Position numbers and translations under genes: made by a program
Part shown: positions 45,444-54,649 of the stretch, in pieces
How the letters are laid out: each line of letters begins with the position of its first letter
How positions within the stretch are numbered: the first letter of the stretch is position 1
Source of the DNA: Earliella scabrosa
Lineage: Eukaryota; Basidiomycota; Agaricomycetes; Polyporales; Polyporaceae
Direction of reading: 5' to 3'
NCBI GenBank assembly: GCA_022605405.1
Contig: JABYQQ010000005.1
Span: forward strand, 806,001-870,000
DNA length: 64,000 nucleotides
Notes under the pieces: generated by a model
Database searches by the model: none
What the model was told of the DNA's origin: nothing
Seen by the model: only the letters and a program-made list of their open reading frames with translations

Positions 45444-45914
45444 TATCTGCAGTCATCAGCGTTCATCCAAACGTTCCTGTCAGCGACCACGTTGCAAAGG
45501 CTAGTGAGTGATCGGCTCACTGGCAGGTACTTCAATGCGACTGGGGCCGCCGCGGGCAAAAGTCGACACCTAAATCACTAGTACTTCACGCTTGCCAGGT
45601 GTCCTGGAAGATGGTTATTGATTATGCTGGACAAGCACTCTGAGTAGAACCTAGAAGAGCGGGTTGAGATGATGTGGGCGGCGTTGAACTGGAAGAGTTG
45701 AGTGATGACGCGCTGGCATGACGCGTCATCTGCAGTGTGACAGCATCTCACGTGCGATGTTACGATCGCGTATACTTCGAGGACTGGGAGGGAAAAAGCG
45801 CGAAAAGGCGCACATTCGATAAAGAATACGAGGTCCTGATATACAAGAACATGTTACGAGTGAAATAGAATACAGCACTGTGCCCTAGTGAACCCAAGCA
45901 AGCCTATCAACATT
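45444..45914. other. Intergenic between FIST gene and 2OG oxygenase
   Basis: About 470 bp, no supported gene; FIST gene promoter and oxygenase 3' UTR. Confidence 0.5.
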
Positions 45915-47198
45915 CTACACATACGTCGCCTTCAGTCTCCCGACGATGTACTCCTCAGTTGTCACGGGAGGATACTTAGGCTTGCCTCCTGGAACAACAC
46001 ATGTCGGCAAGCAAGAGATTTCTGCACCCTGGTTGGGGTTGCAGAAGAACGCGATAGACTGGCGTGCAGGGGTGATGCCCTCAGTATCGCTGATCGCCTT
46101 TGCTGGAGGCGCGACTACTCGGTGGAGAGTTGAACGGAGCACGTCGTTGCTCCAGCGGGCCAAGAGGTCTCCGGCGTTGATGACAATGGTACCGGGCTAC
46201 GAGCCAGTCAGACCTGATGACATATGCACAGAGCTGAGACTCACGATTGGCGTGGCAGGCTGGAAACGCCCCGTATGCGGATTCTGAACCTCGAGACCGC
46301 CAACCTGCAACACTGAAGTCAGAACACATTCCGGCACTATAAACTTCTCTTGCTTACCATATCCTGGAACAGGAGGGTCAAAGTGCCGTAGTCAGAGTGT
46401 GCGCCTGCACGTGCTTGTCCATCTCCACGCAGAAGCTGAGTCTTGATGGGCGGGTACGAGAGTAATCGCAAGTTGTGGTACTGCTCGTGAATCTTGTTGT
46501 CGAAGAAGGTTTCCTCCAAACGCAGGCCAAGCGCGATTGAACGCATCACCAGTATGTGCAGTTCATGACATGTCTGGAAGAAGTCCATCATGGCTCGCTT
46601 GAAGCCCGGTGCGTCCTCCTCCTTCGGCCAGTAGTTCTTGTATGTCTTGTCCCAGTCTCGACCAATCTCCATCGACTCCTTGTAGTCTGGTGCCTTCTCG
46701 CGCAATTGCTTGATCTCTTCCGCATCCGCGGATTGGGTCACACGCTCGCGGCCAACTTGGACAAAACCTCGGTTTGCACGCGGGTCGCGCCACGCAAGCT
46801 CGCTCTTCTTCTCTATGGGGAGCTTGAAGAACTCGGCGCTCTAGAGGTAGCTGTTGGCGCGCCATGGTCCGAGCAGTCGTGAATGAACACATACCTTCTG
46901 GAACGTCTGCTTGACGGTCTCGTCGGGAATTCCATGGTTGCTCAAGTAGATGAATCCAACGTCCGTGAACCCCCGGACAACATCCTGCGCGGTCTGCTCC
47001 TTCTCCGCCGTACTGGACGCATGTCGGTACTTGCTGAAGTCAATGATAGGAATGCGGAAGGTATCCTGCAGTCTGGAGATTCGGCGCATGTCCTCGGATG
47101 GATGAAGCTGGTGAACTCACCTCTGCATGGGTCGCGAACGTCCGCCTCGTAGAGCGTACTGCACGCGAGGCCAAACGGACCCCTCGAGCAGAAACCAT
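45915..47198 (-). CDS. 2-oxoglutarate-Fe(II) dioxygenase (isopenicillin N synthase-like)
   Basis: Probable start at 47198 (an in-frame upstream Met at about 47240 is possible). The first exon MVSARGVRLASRAVRSTRRT-FATHAE is Arg-rich and lacks acidic residues until its end, like a mitochondrial presequence; a GTGAGT/CTGCAG intron joins DTFRIPIIDFSKYRH. Then VVRGFTDVGFIYLSNHGIPD (DIOX_N domain), ANRGFVQVGRERV, and the double-stranded beta-helix with AGAHSDYGTLTLLFQD (HxD iron ligands), RSTLHRVVAPP (distal His) and ARQSIAFFCNP (RxS 2OG binding). TAG at 45915. Substrate unknown. Full family length, about 380 residues. Confidence 0.87.
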
Positions 47199-47471
47199 AC
47201 GCCCCATTGGCGGGAACGAAGAGGGCGCAAGAGAAAGCATGACTGAGTCCCACACAAGTGAACCCAATCGCAAGTTCAGTACTCTTGGATGGTGAGCGTC
47301 GACGACAAAGGGCGGGCAAACAAGAGCGGCCCCGCCCAGTTGTCAACTTATCAGGAGAGTCGGAGCAGTTAGCCTATAGGGCATCATTTACGCGACCCTT
47401 ATCTTCTTGCCGCATGGGCGTCTAGATCTTTCACGCGACGCCGGGCCGCCACCCGGACACAGCCGGACATA
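47199..47471. other. Oxygenase promoter up to the left end of the 709-bp element
   Basis: About 270 bp of upstream sequence; ends in the TA dinucleotide (47470-47471) that flanks the element. Confidence 0.5.
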
Positions 47472-48180
47472 CTATCGCTGCACCAGTAATGTAAATTTCT
47501 CAGTCTTACTTGAATATCTTTTGCCCTCCTCACCCGATGCCAATCGGACCTTTGAGTACTTGTTCTATACTGTCTTGGGTACCTACTTCTCAATTTCCAG
47601 CTTGCTGCGAGAGGAAGGGAGGGATAGCGCCGTGAAAGAGTGCACTGAGACAGTAATGTAAAAAACGGAGGAACTTTGTCACGCCAATGTCACGGACGGC
47701 AGGCCGGCATGCATAGTCTCCGTCTCGGCTATGATCGGCTACCTGGCTGAGATCTGTCTGCTCACACTTCCTAATTCAAACTCCGATGGCCCGCGGTGGC
47801 GGAATGTCACGCTCTCAACGTCTGCAACCCCATTCCACCATGTCTACCATTCGAATCGTCTCGGAAAATTACGCATGGGCATTTCTAGTGTATGAGAAGC
47901 TACCGTGAAGGTTTCGTGTGATTCCGTCCCAGACTGAGATGAGCCGAAGCCCATCATTCTAGAGCCAGGCCACACAACGCCGTACCTCCGCCAATGTTAC
48001 TTCAATATCTCTACAACGACGGCACGGATTCTCTCGGTTTTTCTTGCAGCCATTAGTATACCTCCTAGGGTGGCTGAATGTCAGTCATGAGGGTCAACGG
48101 AGGGGTGGAAGGCAGGCAACTCGCGGAATTTACATTACTGTTGCAGGATTTTGAAATTTACATTACTGGTGCAGCGATAG
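47472..48180. mobile_element. 709-bp non-autonomous DNA transposon (MITE-like), TA target duplication
   Basis: The left end (47472-47499, beginning CTATCGCTGCACCAGTAATG) and right end (48153-48180, ending CATTACTGGTGCAGCGATAG) are a perfect 28-bp inverted pair. Both ends are flanked by TA (47470-47471 and 48181-48182). A second imperfect copy of the right terminal motif (ATTTACATTACTGTTGCAG) sits just inside at 48128. No transposase frame is present. TA duplication plus short inverted ends points to a Tc1/mariner or related element; the superfamily is inference. Confidence 0.82.
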
Positions 48181-48182
48181 TA

Positions 48183-48473
48183 CAGGCTGGACCCATCGCC
48201 GTCGGCCCTCGACATCGACGTTCAACGTTCAACGTTCAGCTCGAGTACACACCAACACTCTCGTCTCAGTAATTCTTGCACAACTCCCTAGCTATGTATG
48301 GATAGTATCGACAGACCGGTTACGACCGTGCGCGTGAAGCTCGAGAGACCTTGAGTTGATTCACCTCTACCGCCACTTACCGCAGCTGCCTGTTCAGTGC
48401 CCAGAGGGTTGGTTCTGTCCATTGCAGCCCCCTCTAGAACCTCCACTTGCAGTTGGATGCCTTAAGCATAAAG
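48183..48473. other. Promoter region of the first array gene
   Basis: About 290 bp between the element and the first coiled-coil membrane protein gene. Confidence 0.4.
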
Positions 48474-49841
48474 ATGTTGGCTCAGTCTAATGATGCCGAG
48501 TCTTGTTCTGCTGGTGACCAAAACTATGGTGTTTCTCAGTACGTGGCCGTTCGTGGAAAGCTTGTCGCGTGTTTGCTAACGCGCGCGATGCACAGGGACC
48601 ATGGGCATTCTGCTAAATCAGCACCCCTACTCCCGTCGAAGCGTCGCACCATCCCAACTACCGTGCGCCGTTCCCATCTTGCGACACTGGCATTCCTACT
48701 CTTCGTCCTTTTGATTGCTCAAAACATTGGCTGGTTCCCATCTCTTGCAGACGCCTCTCACGCCGAACAGCGAGCTACGCGCCGACAGTGGGAGAAGGAG
48801 CGCAACGAATGGCAAGAGGAAAAGGTCGCTCACGAAGTCCTAGTACGGAAGACTCGTCAGCAGTGGAAGGAAGAGCGAAACGCATGGAACACGGAAAAGG
48901 CCGTTCATGACGCTGTTGTGGAAGAGATGCATCAACAGTGGAACGAGGAGCGGGACGCTTGGAAAGAAGAGAAAGCGGCTCACGAAACTCTCGCGCGCGA
49001 GTGGGCTCGCGAACGCGCCCAATTCGAGCGGGAAATGCGTCGCTCGGAGGAAAAGCTCGCTGAGTGGCGGCAGGTAGAGAGGGAATGGGAGGAACGTCGG
49101 CGCGAAGAGGAGCTCCGCCGCAAGGAGATCGAGCGCAGACGAGAGGGCACATACTGGACGGTGCCTATAGGTGACCCGGGATGCGTGGCGCATGGCACTC
49201 GTATCTATCGAGCTCACCTCAAAGACATCCCGTGGAACGTCCCTTGGCTCGAGGTCTGTGCCGATATGCCAGTCCGGATTCACGGACGCGGCATCGACAA
49301 ACCCGACAACTGTACTTGTGATGTAAGTGGAATCATACATGCTTATTGGGACGTGCCTCGGCGGGGGCTGATGATTAGACCAGGATGAAAATCGGGTTTG
49401 GGGCTCCTGGTACATTGACTACAATGAGCCATCCTGTATTCCTTACTGGGAACACATTCACAGCAAGGTGCGCTTCACAGTTGTTTGGTTCGCGAACGTC
49501 ACTTATCGAGGGAACTCTAGGGGTGCGCCTCAGGAAAGCGTGGGATGATGGTAATTGTTTCTCAATGGCCCGAAGACAAGTACATTCACTGATATGTTGG
49601 TTCTGTCTTGAAGCGATACGAAGGTCGATTATCTGGCTTGAAGCCTGACGATGATCGAGAGAGCATGTGCGCCACGGCTTCCGCTATTATTCAAGGCCAC
49701 ATCTTTGACACCCCAACGATCTGTGAGAACCGGGTATGTGCATTCTCTTACTCTTCTGCCGCACAAGGACGCTGCTTACCGCATACCCAGGGCTGGTCTG
49801 GGATGTTCGCAATGTGGGATATCCCCAGTGAGATCTGTTAA
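48474..49841 (+). CDS. Single-pass coiled-coil membrane protein with Cys-rich C-terminal domain, array copy 1
   Basis: The start MLAQSNDAESCSAGDQNYGV at 48474 splices (CA/GTACGT to ACAG/G) to QDHGHSAKSAPLLPSKRR. A transmembrane segment LATLAFLLFVLLIAQNIGWF follows near residue 45, then three 25-residue charged Trp-containing repeats, a basic/acidic coiled coil to EIERRREGTYW, and the Cys-rich domain: GDPGCVAHGTRIYRAHLKDI, WLEVCADMPVRIHGRGI, PDNCTCD, intron, VWGSWYIDYNEPSCIPYW, intron, GCASGK, intron, RYEGRLSGLKPDDDRESMCA, FDTPTICENR, intron, GWSGMFAMWDIPSEIC, stop 49839. The positive-inside rule puts the coiled coil and Cys domain outside the cytosol. Related proteins are many in polypores; function unknown. 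Confidence 0.75.
48777..49001 (+). repeat. Three tandem 75-bp (25-residue) coiled-coil repeats, copy 1
   Basis: Units start TRRQWEKERNEWQEEKVAHE, TRQQWKEERNAWNTEKAVHD and MHQQWNEERDAWKEEKAAHE, at 48777, 48852 and 48927. Confidence 0.85.
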
Positions 49842-49962
49842 AACCCGATATGGTTCAAATATCAGTGGTCCTATGTACCTCATGCGTTCGCGTTTCTTGA
49901 AACCCCAGCGGGTTAGTTGGAAGTAGACAACCAAAAGCGAATTGGGCGATCTTCCCATAGTC

Positions 49963-50530
49963 CCCACTACCGACTGAGGTAGTGGGTCTCTATGAGTGAC
50001 ACGGCAGGCATCCGTCCATGTTCTGCCAAAGAAAAGTTGCAGAAAAGGCGCGATCACAGAACAACTGTTTCCTCGCACGTGACAAAATTGCAGAAAATGT
50101 CATGAAACGGAAACCTGTTCAAGGCATTTTCTCCCATTTTGTCACGTGCAAGAGAAAAGGTGCTCTGTAGTCGCGCTTTTTCTGCGAGTTTTCTATGGCA
50201 GAACATCTACGGATGCCCGCCGTCACCCGTGTGATCGACTCCGCAAAACGTTACAAGATCACGTGCAAATCCACGTGATGGTCTCTTACGGTCTCGACTC
50301 TCGACTCACCTCCCAGACTCCAGAGTCCAGACTGCCAGTCCTCCCTCTTCCCAAAAAAACTGGGCGCGTTGAAGGAGGACTTTAGTCCGACTGATGCGCG
50401 CCCTATAGTTGATGTTTCCGACCCATAGGACATGGTACTTACGGCTAGCAAAGTACTCCTACCCCGATTATCGACATTCCATCGTGAACGAGTCGGTAGT
50501 GGGCGATGCCGCTTGCCGGCGCTACCGACT
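49963..50530. mobile_element. Foldback element inserted in the upstream duplicate
   Basis: Absent from the matching place in the other duplicate (54.65-55.28 kb), where GATCTTCC is followed directly by a few bases and AGTAGAGCT. Ends carry a perfect 13-bp inverted pair, CCCACTACCGACT at 49963-49975 and AGTCGGTAGTGGG at 50491-50503. Each end also forms a small hairpin: 49963-49971 with 49978-49986, and 50491-50499 with 50522-50530. Inside, 49997-50106 and about 50115-50234 are imperfect inverted arms of 100 bp or more around a loop under 10 bases (left TTCTGCCAAAGAAAAG against right CTTTTTCTGCG and TTTTCTATGGCAGAA). No coding capacity. Precise ends and target duplication are not settled. Confidence 0.7.
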
Positions 50531-50623
50531 TATTGAGTAGAGCTAGAGAACTCAGAACTCAGGAATCAAGGTCATGACCATTGATCGGATTGGCAACTGA
50601 AGTAAGTCTCGGATCGGGCTATG

Positions 50624-50874
50624 TAAAATTGTCGGAACTTTCCCACGGGTATCTGGAGGAAAGGCCATTAGACGCCCAACTTTCGCCTCCTCCTGACATT
50701 GCTACGCTCCATCTCCTGGCAAGTAGGTCGTATAGTGCAGTCATACAGTATCATACTACAGTTTTATGGTGCAACTAAGTGTCGTGATATTCTCGATAGG
50801 GAGATAGCAAGTGCATCTGGATGCAAAAGGCCATCGGGATGCATCCCGATAGACGCTCAAAAGTTCCGACATTT
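50624..50874. mobile_element. 251-bp MITE-like insertion with ATG target duplication
   Basis: The other duplicate reads GGGCTATGCTGCGGATTATG without interruption. Here the same sequence is split as GGGCTATG, 251 bp, ATGCTGCGG, so ATG (50621-50623 and 50875-50877) is an apparent 3-bp target duplication. The ends are an inverted pair with one indel, AAATTGTCGGAACTTT and AAAGTTCCGACATTT. An 18-bp perfect palindrome (ATCGGGATGCATCCCGAT) lies near 50833. No reading frame of note. Superfamily undetermined. Confidence 0.75.
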
Positions 50875-51201
50875 ATGCTGCGGATTATGTGATGCATGTT
50901 CGCACGCATCCATTGGCAAAATCAGTCTGGGCCGTGTTCGTGTTGTCTGTCTATGTACAGTGTCTGTGACCCTCATGACAATTCTCATCATGACCGTTGA
51001 ACGCAAGCCTTCATCTACATTCTATGCATCGCGGCGCTACAGCGCGGAGAAGACGAACCGCACTCTGCCGAACGATGTCCTGAACCTTGAGCTTATTCTC
51101 GAGGATGTCCCCGAGTAGAGCTGTACTCGGGTCAGTCCCCCTCTGCAGCACTCTTCCCATACGCCGGCCGCAGCACAGGCCCGCCTTGGACGCGTCGAAC
51201 G

Positions 51202-52420
51202 ATGTACTCGCAGTCTGTTAATAACACTAGGCCTCCTCCCAGCTACTCTGGCCCTCCTCCCAGCTACCGCAGCACCTCTCCCCCGTACGTCTCAGTGTAT
51301 CTATTCGTTGCAACAACTCACCTCCTGTTCAGTTATGATGATTCAGCCTGGCGGTCTGCGACAGAGAGTGCAACTCTTCTGAACAAACACGACGAGCCTC
51401 GCTCGGCCCCTCGCATTCGCCGGATCCTCACTGCGACTCTGGGATGTCTCTTACTTGTCCTCTTCCTCGCTCAGAATCTTGGGCTTGTGACCTGTCCCAT
51501 GGACAACGTCTCTGCAGCCGAGAAACGTGCTCTCCGCCGGCAGTGGAAGGCCGAGAAGACCGCTCACGACGCTAACGTTCGTGGGTGGAACCAGGAACGC
51601 GCGTTCCACGAGAAAGAGGTGCGTGGTTGGGAGCAGCAGCGCGCCGAATGGCGGGAGGAGGAAAGGCAGTGGGAGGAAAGGCGTCGCGACGAGGAGAGGC
51701 ATCGCAAGGAGATCGAGCGGCGGCGTCAAGGTGTCTGGTGGACCGAACCCGTTGGCGATGCCGGCTGCGTCGCATACGGCACTCGGGCCTACCGCGCTCG
51801 CCTCATGGACATCCCGCAGAACCTCAACTGGCGCGAGGTCTGCGAGGACATGCCCGTCACCATCCATGAACGCGCCATTGATGCTCCTGACAAGTGCGAG
51901 AAACTCGTAAGTAGACCATCGTATACTCGCAGTGTATGCACATTTCATGGACACACTATGTATCAGGGCTTCGGGGAAGTATGGGCAACGTGGTATGTCG
52001 ACTTCGACGAGCCGTCCTGTACTCCGTACTGGGATCAGATTCACGACACGGTGCGTCGCATGAAGTCTCGAGCCTTCACTGGCTAATGGTCGTTCCTCAT
52101 ATTGCCTAGGGATGTGCTCCCGGACAGAGCGGCATGACGGTGAGATCTGTACTTCGGATTGGACGGTGCATTCTGGCCGCTCATGATATGATCATAGCGC
52201 TTTGAAGGACACCTTTCTGGGATTCAACACGGGGACAGTTGGGAGAATATGTGCGCTACTGCACCCGCCACTATCCACGGTCAGACCTTCGAACACCCCA
52301 CCATGTGTGAGAAGCGGGTATGTACACGCTCGGGCAGCTCCCCCATTGGCATTAATCTCACCACCTCTGTAGCTCTTCGGCATGTACGGATTGTGGGACG
52401 TCCCCAGCAGGTGGTGCTAA
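51202..52420 (+). CDS. Single-pass coiled-coil membrane protein with Cys-rich C-terminal domain, array copy 2
   Basis: The start at 51202 gives a Pro/Tyr-rich tail MYSQSVNNTRPPPSYSGPPP; an intron (CC/GTACGT to GTTCAG/T) continues YDDSAWRSATESATLLNKHD. Transmembrane segment ILTATLGCLLLVLFLAQNLG, then a shorter charged coiled coil (RRQWKAEKTAHDANVRGWNQ to EIERRRQGVWW) without the long repeats of its neighbours. Cys domain: GDAGCVAYGTRAYRARLMDI, WREVCEDMPVTIHERAI, PDKCEKL, intron, VWATWYVDFDEPSCTPYW, intron, GCAPGQSGMT, intron, GDSWENMCATAPATIHGQTF, intron, LFGMYGLWDVPSRWC, TAA 52418. All introns fall at the same places as in copies 1 and 3. PPPSY motifs in the cytosolic tail resemble PPxY ligands of WW domains. 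Confidence 0.77.
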
Positions 52421-52837
52421 GTGCGACGTATGGCAATGGACCCGTCCTCCAAGACATCATCGTGATCCGTTCCTCGTTCTGCCCTGGGTCGTTTGTATCC
52501 CGGGTCTCGTGCCGTGTGCCTGCAGACTCAGCCTTCTCAGTCCTTTCTACAGACTCCGTGTACTATTAAATAGCTGTGAATTTTCTTGTCCGAGCTCCCT
52601 GGCGCATATAGGGAGCTACGAGAAAGCTGACAGCTGTGCCAGCACGAGTAGGGAGGCACTCGGTCGGCCGCAACCGAGCGCCGTCCTAACAAGGACCAGT
52701 CCATGTCATATATACTCTGACGTGGGAGTACAATAAGCCTGTGCGTGCGCGTCGTCCTCGTTGACTCCGCACCACGACCGAGGTGCCAGGCTCGTCCTTG
52801 AGATGTCTCGACGTGAGGGTGGGTGTCTCATATCCCT
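52421..52837. other. Spacer between array copies 2 and 3
   Basis: About 415 bp; a 106-codon frame over the end of copy 2 is a shadow. Contains the copy 3 promoter. Confidence 0.45.
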
Positions 52838-54310
52838 ATGGAAGAGCCCGATATCGACGTTAACACTTGCACGCCCCACGCAGAGACACCGCAGAGCACG
52901 AGACTCATGAACTCACCTCCGCCCCCATACACGCCCTCGCATACGCTCTCGCGACATCCGACATATGGGCCTATGAACGACGAGTCCACGCCTCTGATGG
53001 GAAGATGCAAGGACGCATACTCATCCCGCCGTCGGCGAGACATGGTCGTCCGGAGCGTTCTCGCACTGGTCATCGTTTTGCTGCTCTCTCTCGTCATCGG
53101 CCAGAACGCTGGCATTATACCCAGTCTCGCAGACGACGTTCCTTTGGCGGACAAGAACGAGATGCGGAGGCAATGGCAGCACGAGCGGTACGAACACAGC
53201 AGAGAGGTCGCCAAGTGGGTCCTCGAGCGCGAAGACCACCGGCGCGAGCTCCGGCTGTGGGAAGCCGAGCGCGCAGAGCGCACCCGCGACCGGGAGGCAT
53301 GGAGGAAGGAGGTCGATGCGGAACGCCAGGACTGGTGGCACAAGGAGAAGACGCTCCGCGAGGGGTGGAAGAAGGAGGTCGAGGCCGAACGCCGTGACTG
53401 GTACCGGATGCGGTCGGCGGAGCGCGAGTCCTGGCGGAAGGAGGTTGAGGCCGAACGGTGGGAGTGGTGGCTGAAGCAGAAGGCCGAACGCGACAAGTGG
53501 CAGCGCGAGCGGGATGCTGACCGCGCCAAACACGCGCAGGAGCTCAAGGAATGGGAGCGTGAACGTCTGGCGGAACAGCGGCGTAGGAACGAATTGGAGC
53601 GTAGGCGGCAGGGCGTATGGTGGTCTGAGCCGTGGAAGAACCGGGGCTGCTATGAGCATGGAAAGCAGTCGTACAGTGCGCACCTATTCGACATACCGGG
53701 AGACCTCAATTGGCTCGAGGTTTGTATGGGTATGCCCATAACCATCGAAGGCAGAAGGTTCGAGCAGCCAGACAAATGCGAACACGATGTGAGTAGTCGT
53801 TTAACTTACACCCACAAGTTGTCGTCTATCGCTAGGTCAGCTGAGCCGCCTGAAGAAAAGAAAAGTTTGGGCGACCTGGTACATAGAGGACCCTCAGTGC
53901 ACTACTTATTGGGATCGGCTGTCCCACCTGGTGCGTTCGACCGCTTTGGCAACCAGTCAGTGTACTTGTCTGACGAAAGGGATTATTACAGGGTTGCAGC
54001 GCCGGTCGCACTGGGTTCAGAGTGAGTAACAAGGCTTCCTACTGATTCGGGATGGTTCTGAGGAGATCTCTAACTACCTGTGCAGCGATACTCTTCTCGT
54101 CTAATGAACCTACGTCGCGGTGATGACTGGAACAAGATGTGTAGCACTACACCGGCGACCATCTCCAACGTCCAGTTTGATCACCCTACGATCTGTGTAG
54201 ATGAGGTACGTCTCAAGTCACTGATGGATGACTATGTGCATAATGGGGTTGCGGTACAGAATCGCGGCCGAACGGGTATCTGGGACGTTCCTGATTCAAG
54301 CTGCGAGTAA
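52838..54310 (+). CDS. Single-pass coiled-coil membrane protein with Cys-rich C-terminal domain, array copy 3
   Basis: The start at 52838 gives MEEPDIDVNTCTPHAETPQS and a Pro-rich tail with MNSPPPPYTPSHTLSRHPTY. Transmembrane segment VVRSVLALVIVLLLSLVIGQ, then the longest stalk of the three, with four 22-residue repeats (53291-53554). EIERR-type boundary is NELERRRQGVWWSEPWKNRG. Cys domain: GCYEHGKQSYSAHLFDIPGD, WLEVCMGMPITIEGRRF, PDKCEHD, intron ending GTCAG, VWATWYIEDPQCTTYWDRLS, intron, GCSAGRTGFR, intron, RRGDDWNKMCSTTPATISNV, HPTICVDE, intron, NRGRTGIWDVPDSSCE, TAA 54308. Same exon plan as copies 1 and 2. PPPPYTP is again a possible WW-domain ligand. Confidence 0.77.
53291..53554 (+). 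repeat. Four tandem 66-bp (22-residue) stalk repeats, copy 3
   Basis: Units begin REAWRKEVDAERQDWWHKEK, REGWKKEVEAERRDWYRMRS, RESWRKEVEAERWEWWLKQK and RDKWQRERDADRAKHAQELK, each exactly 22 residues apart; 22 is two 11-residue (hendecad) turns of a coiled coil. Confidence 0.85.
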
Positions 54311-54649
54311 ATAGTTCCATTGCGATTGTGTCAGTGAGTAGCGACTTCGTCGATTGCCGACGTAACTCGATGAGGCTATTCCGTTGACATTGCTTATCTA
54401 GTGAGCTCGGCGTGTACACAAATCTGAACTCCTCCTACATTGAAAGGTTTGGTCTCCTGAGATCTTGTCTGTACGATATCCAAGACGGTCGTTGGTATGG
54501 TGTGTACATATTCTCCCTTGTCTTCTTGTTTTCTTTCCGATATGCATTCTCGATTGCACCCAAGTGCTCATCCCATGTGACAAGTGTGGCGTGCGCAATC
54601 TAGCAGTCGAATCCGCTGATGCAACCACCCAGTCTCACAGCCATCGCAA

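Larger units (their letters stand above)
49600..51041 (+). repeat. Segmental duplication, upstream member
   Basis: From TTCTGTCTTGAAGCGATACG to GCATCGCGGCGCTACA this segment is collinear and highly similar to 54650-55282. It holds the last exons of copy 1 and its 3' flank, and differs by two extra blocks (49963-50530 and 50624-50874). Confidence 0.88.

Noticed and set aside
49963..50530. Helitron insertion
   Set aside because: There is a terminal hairpin, but no CTRR end after it and no A/T insertion pattern; inverted ends argue for a foldback or TIR element.
53021..53683. 220-codon Leu/Pro-rich minus-strand frame that looks membrane-like
   Set aside because: Antisense of the charged coiled-coil repeats of array copy 3 (Glu/Lys/Arg codons read backwards as Leu/Pro/Ser).
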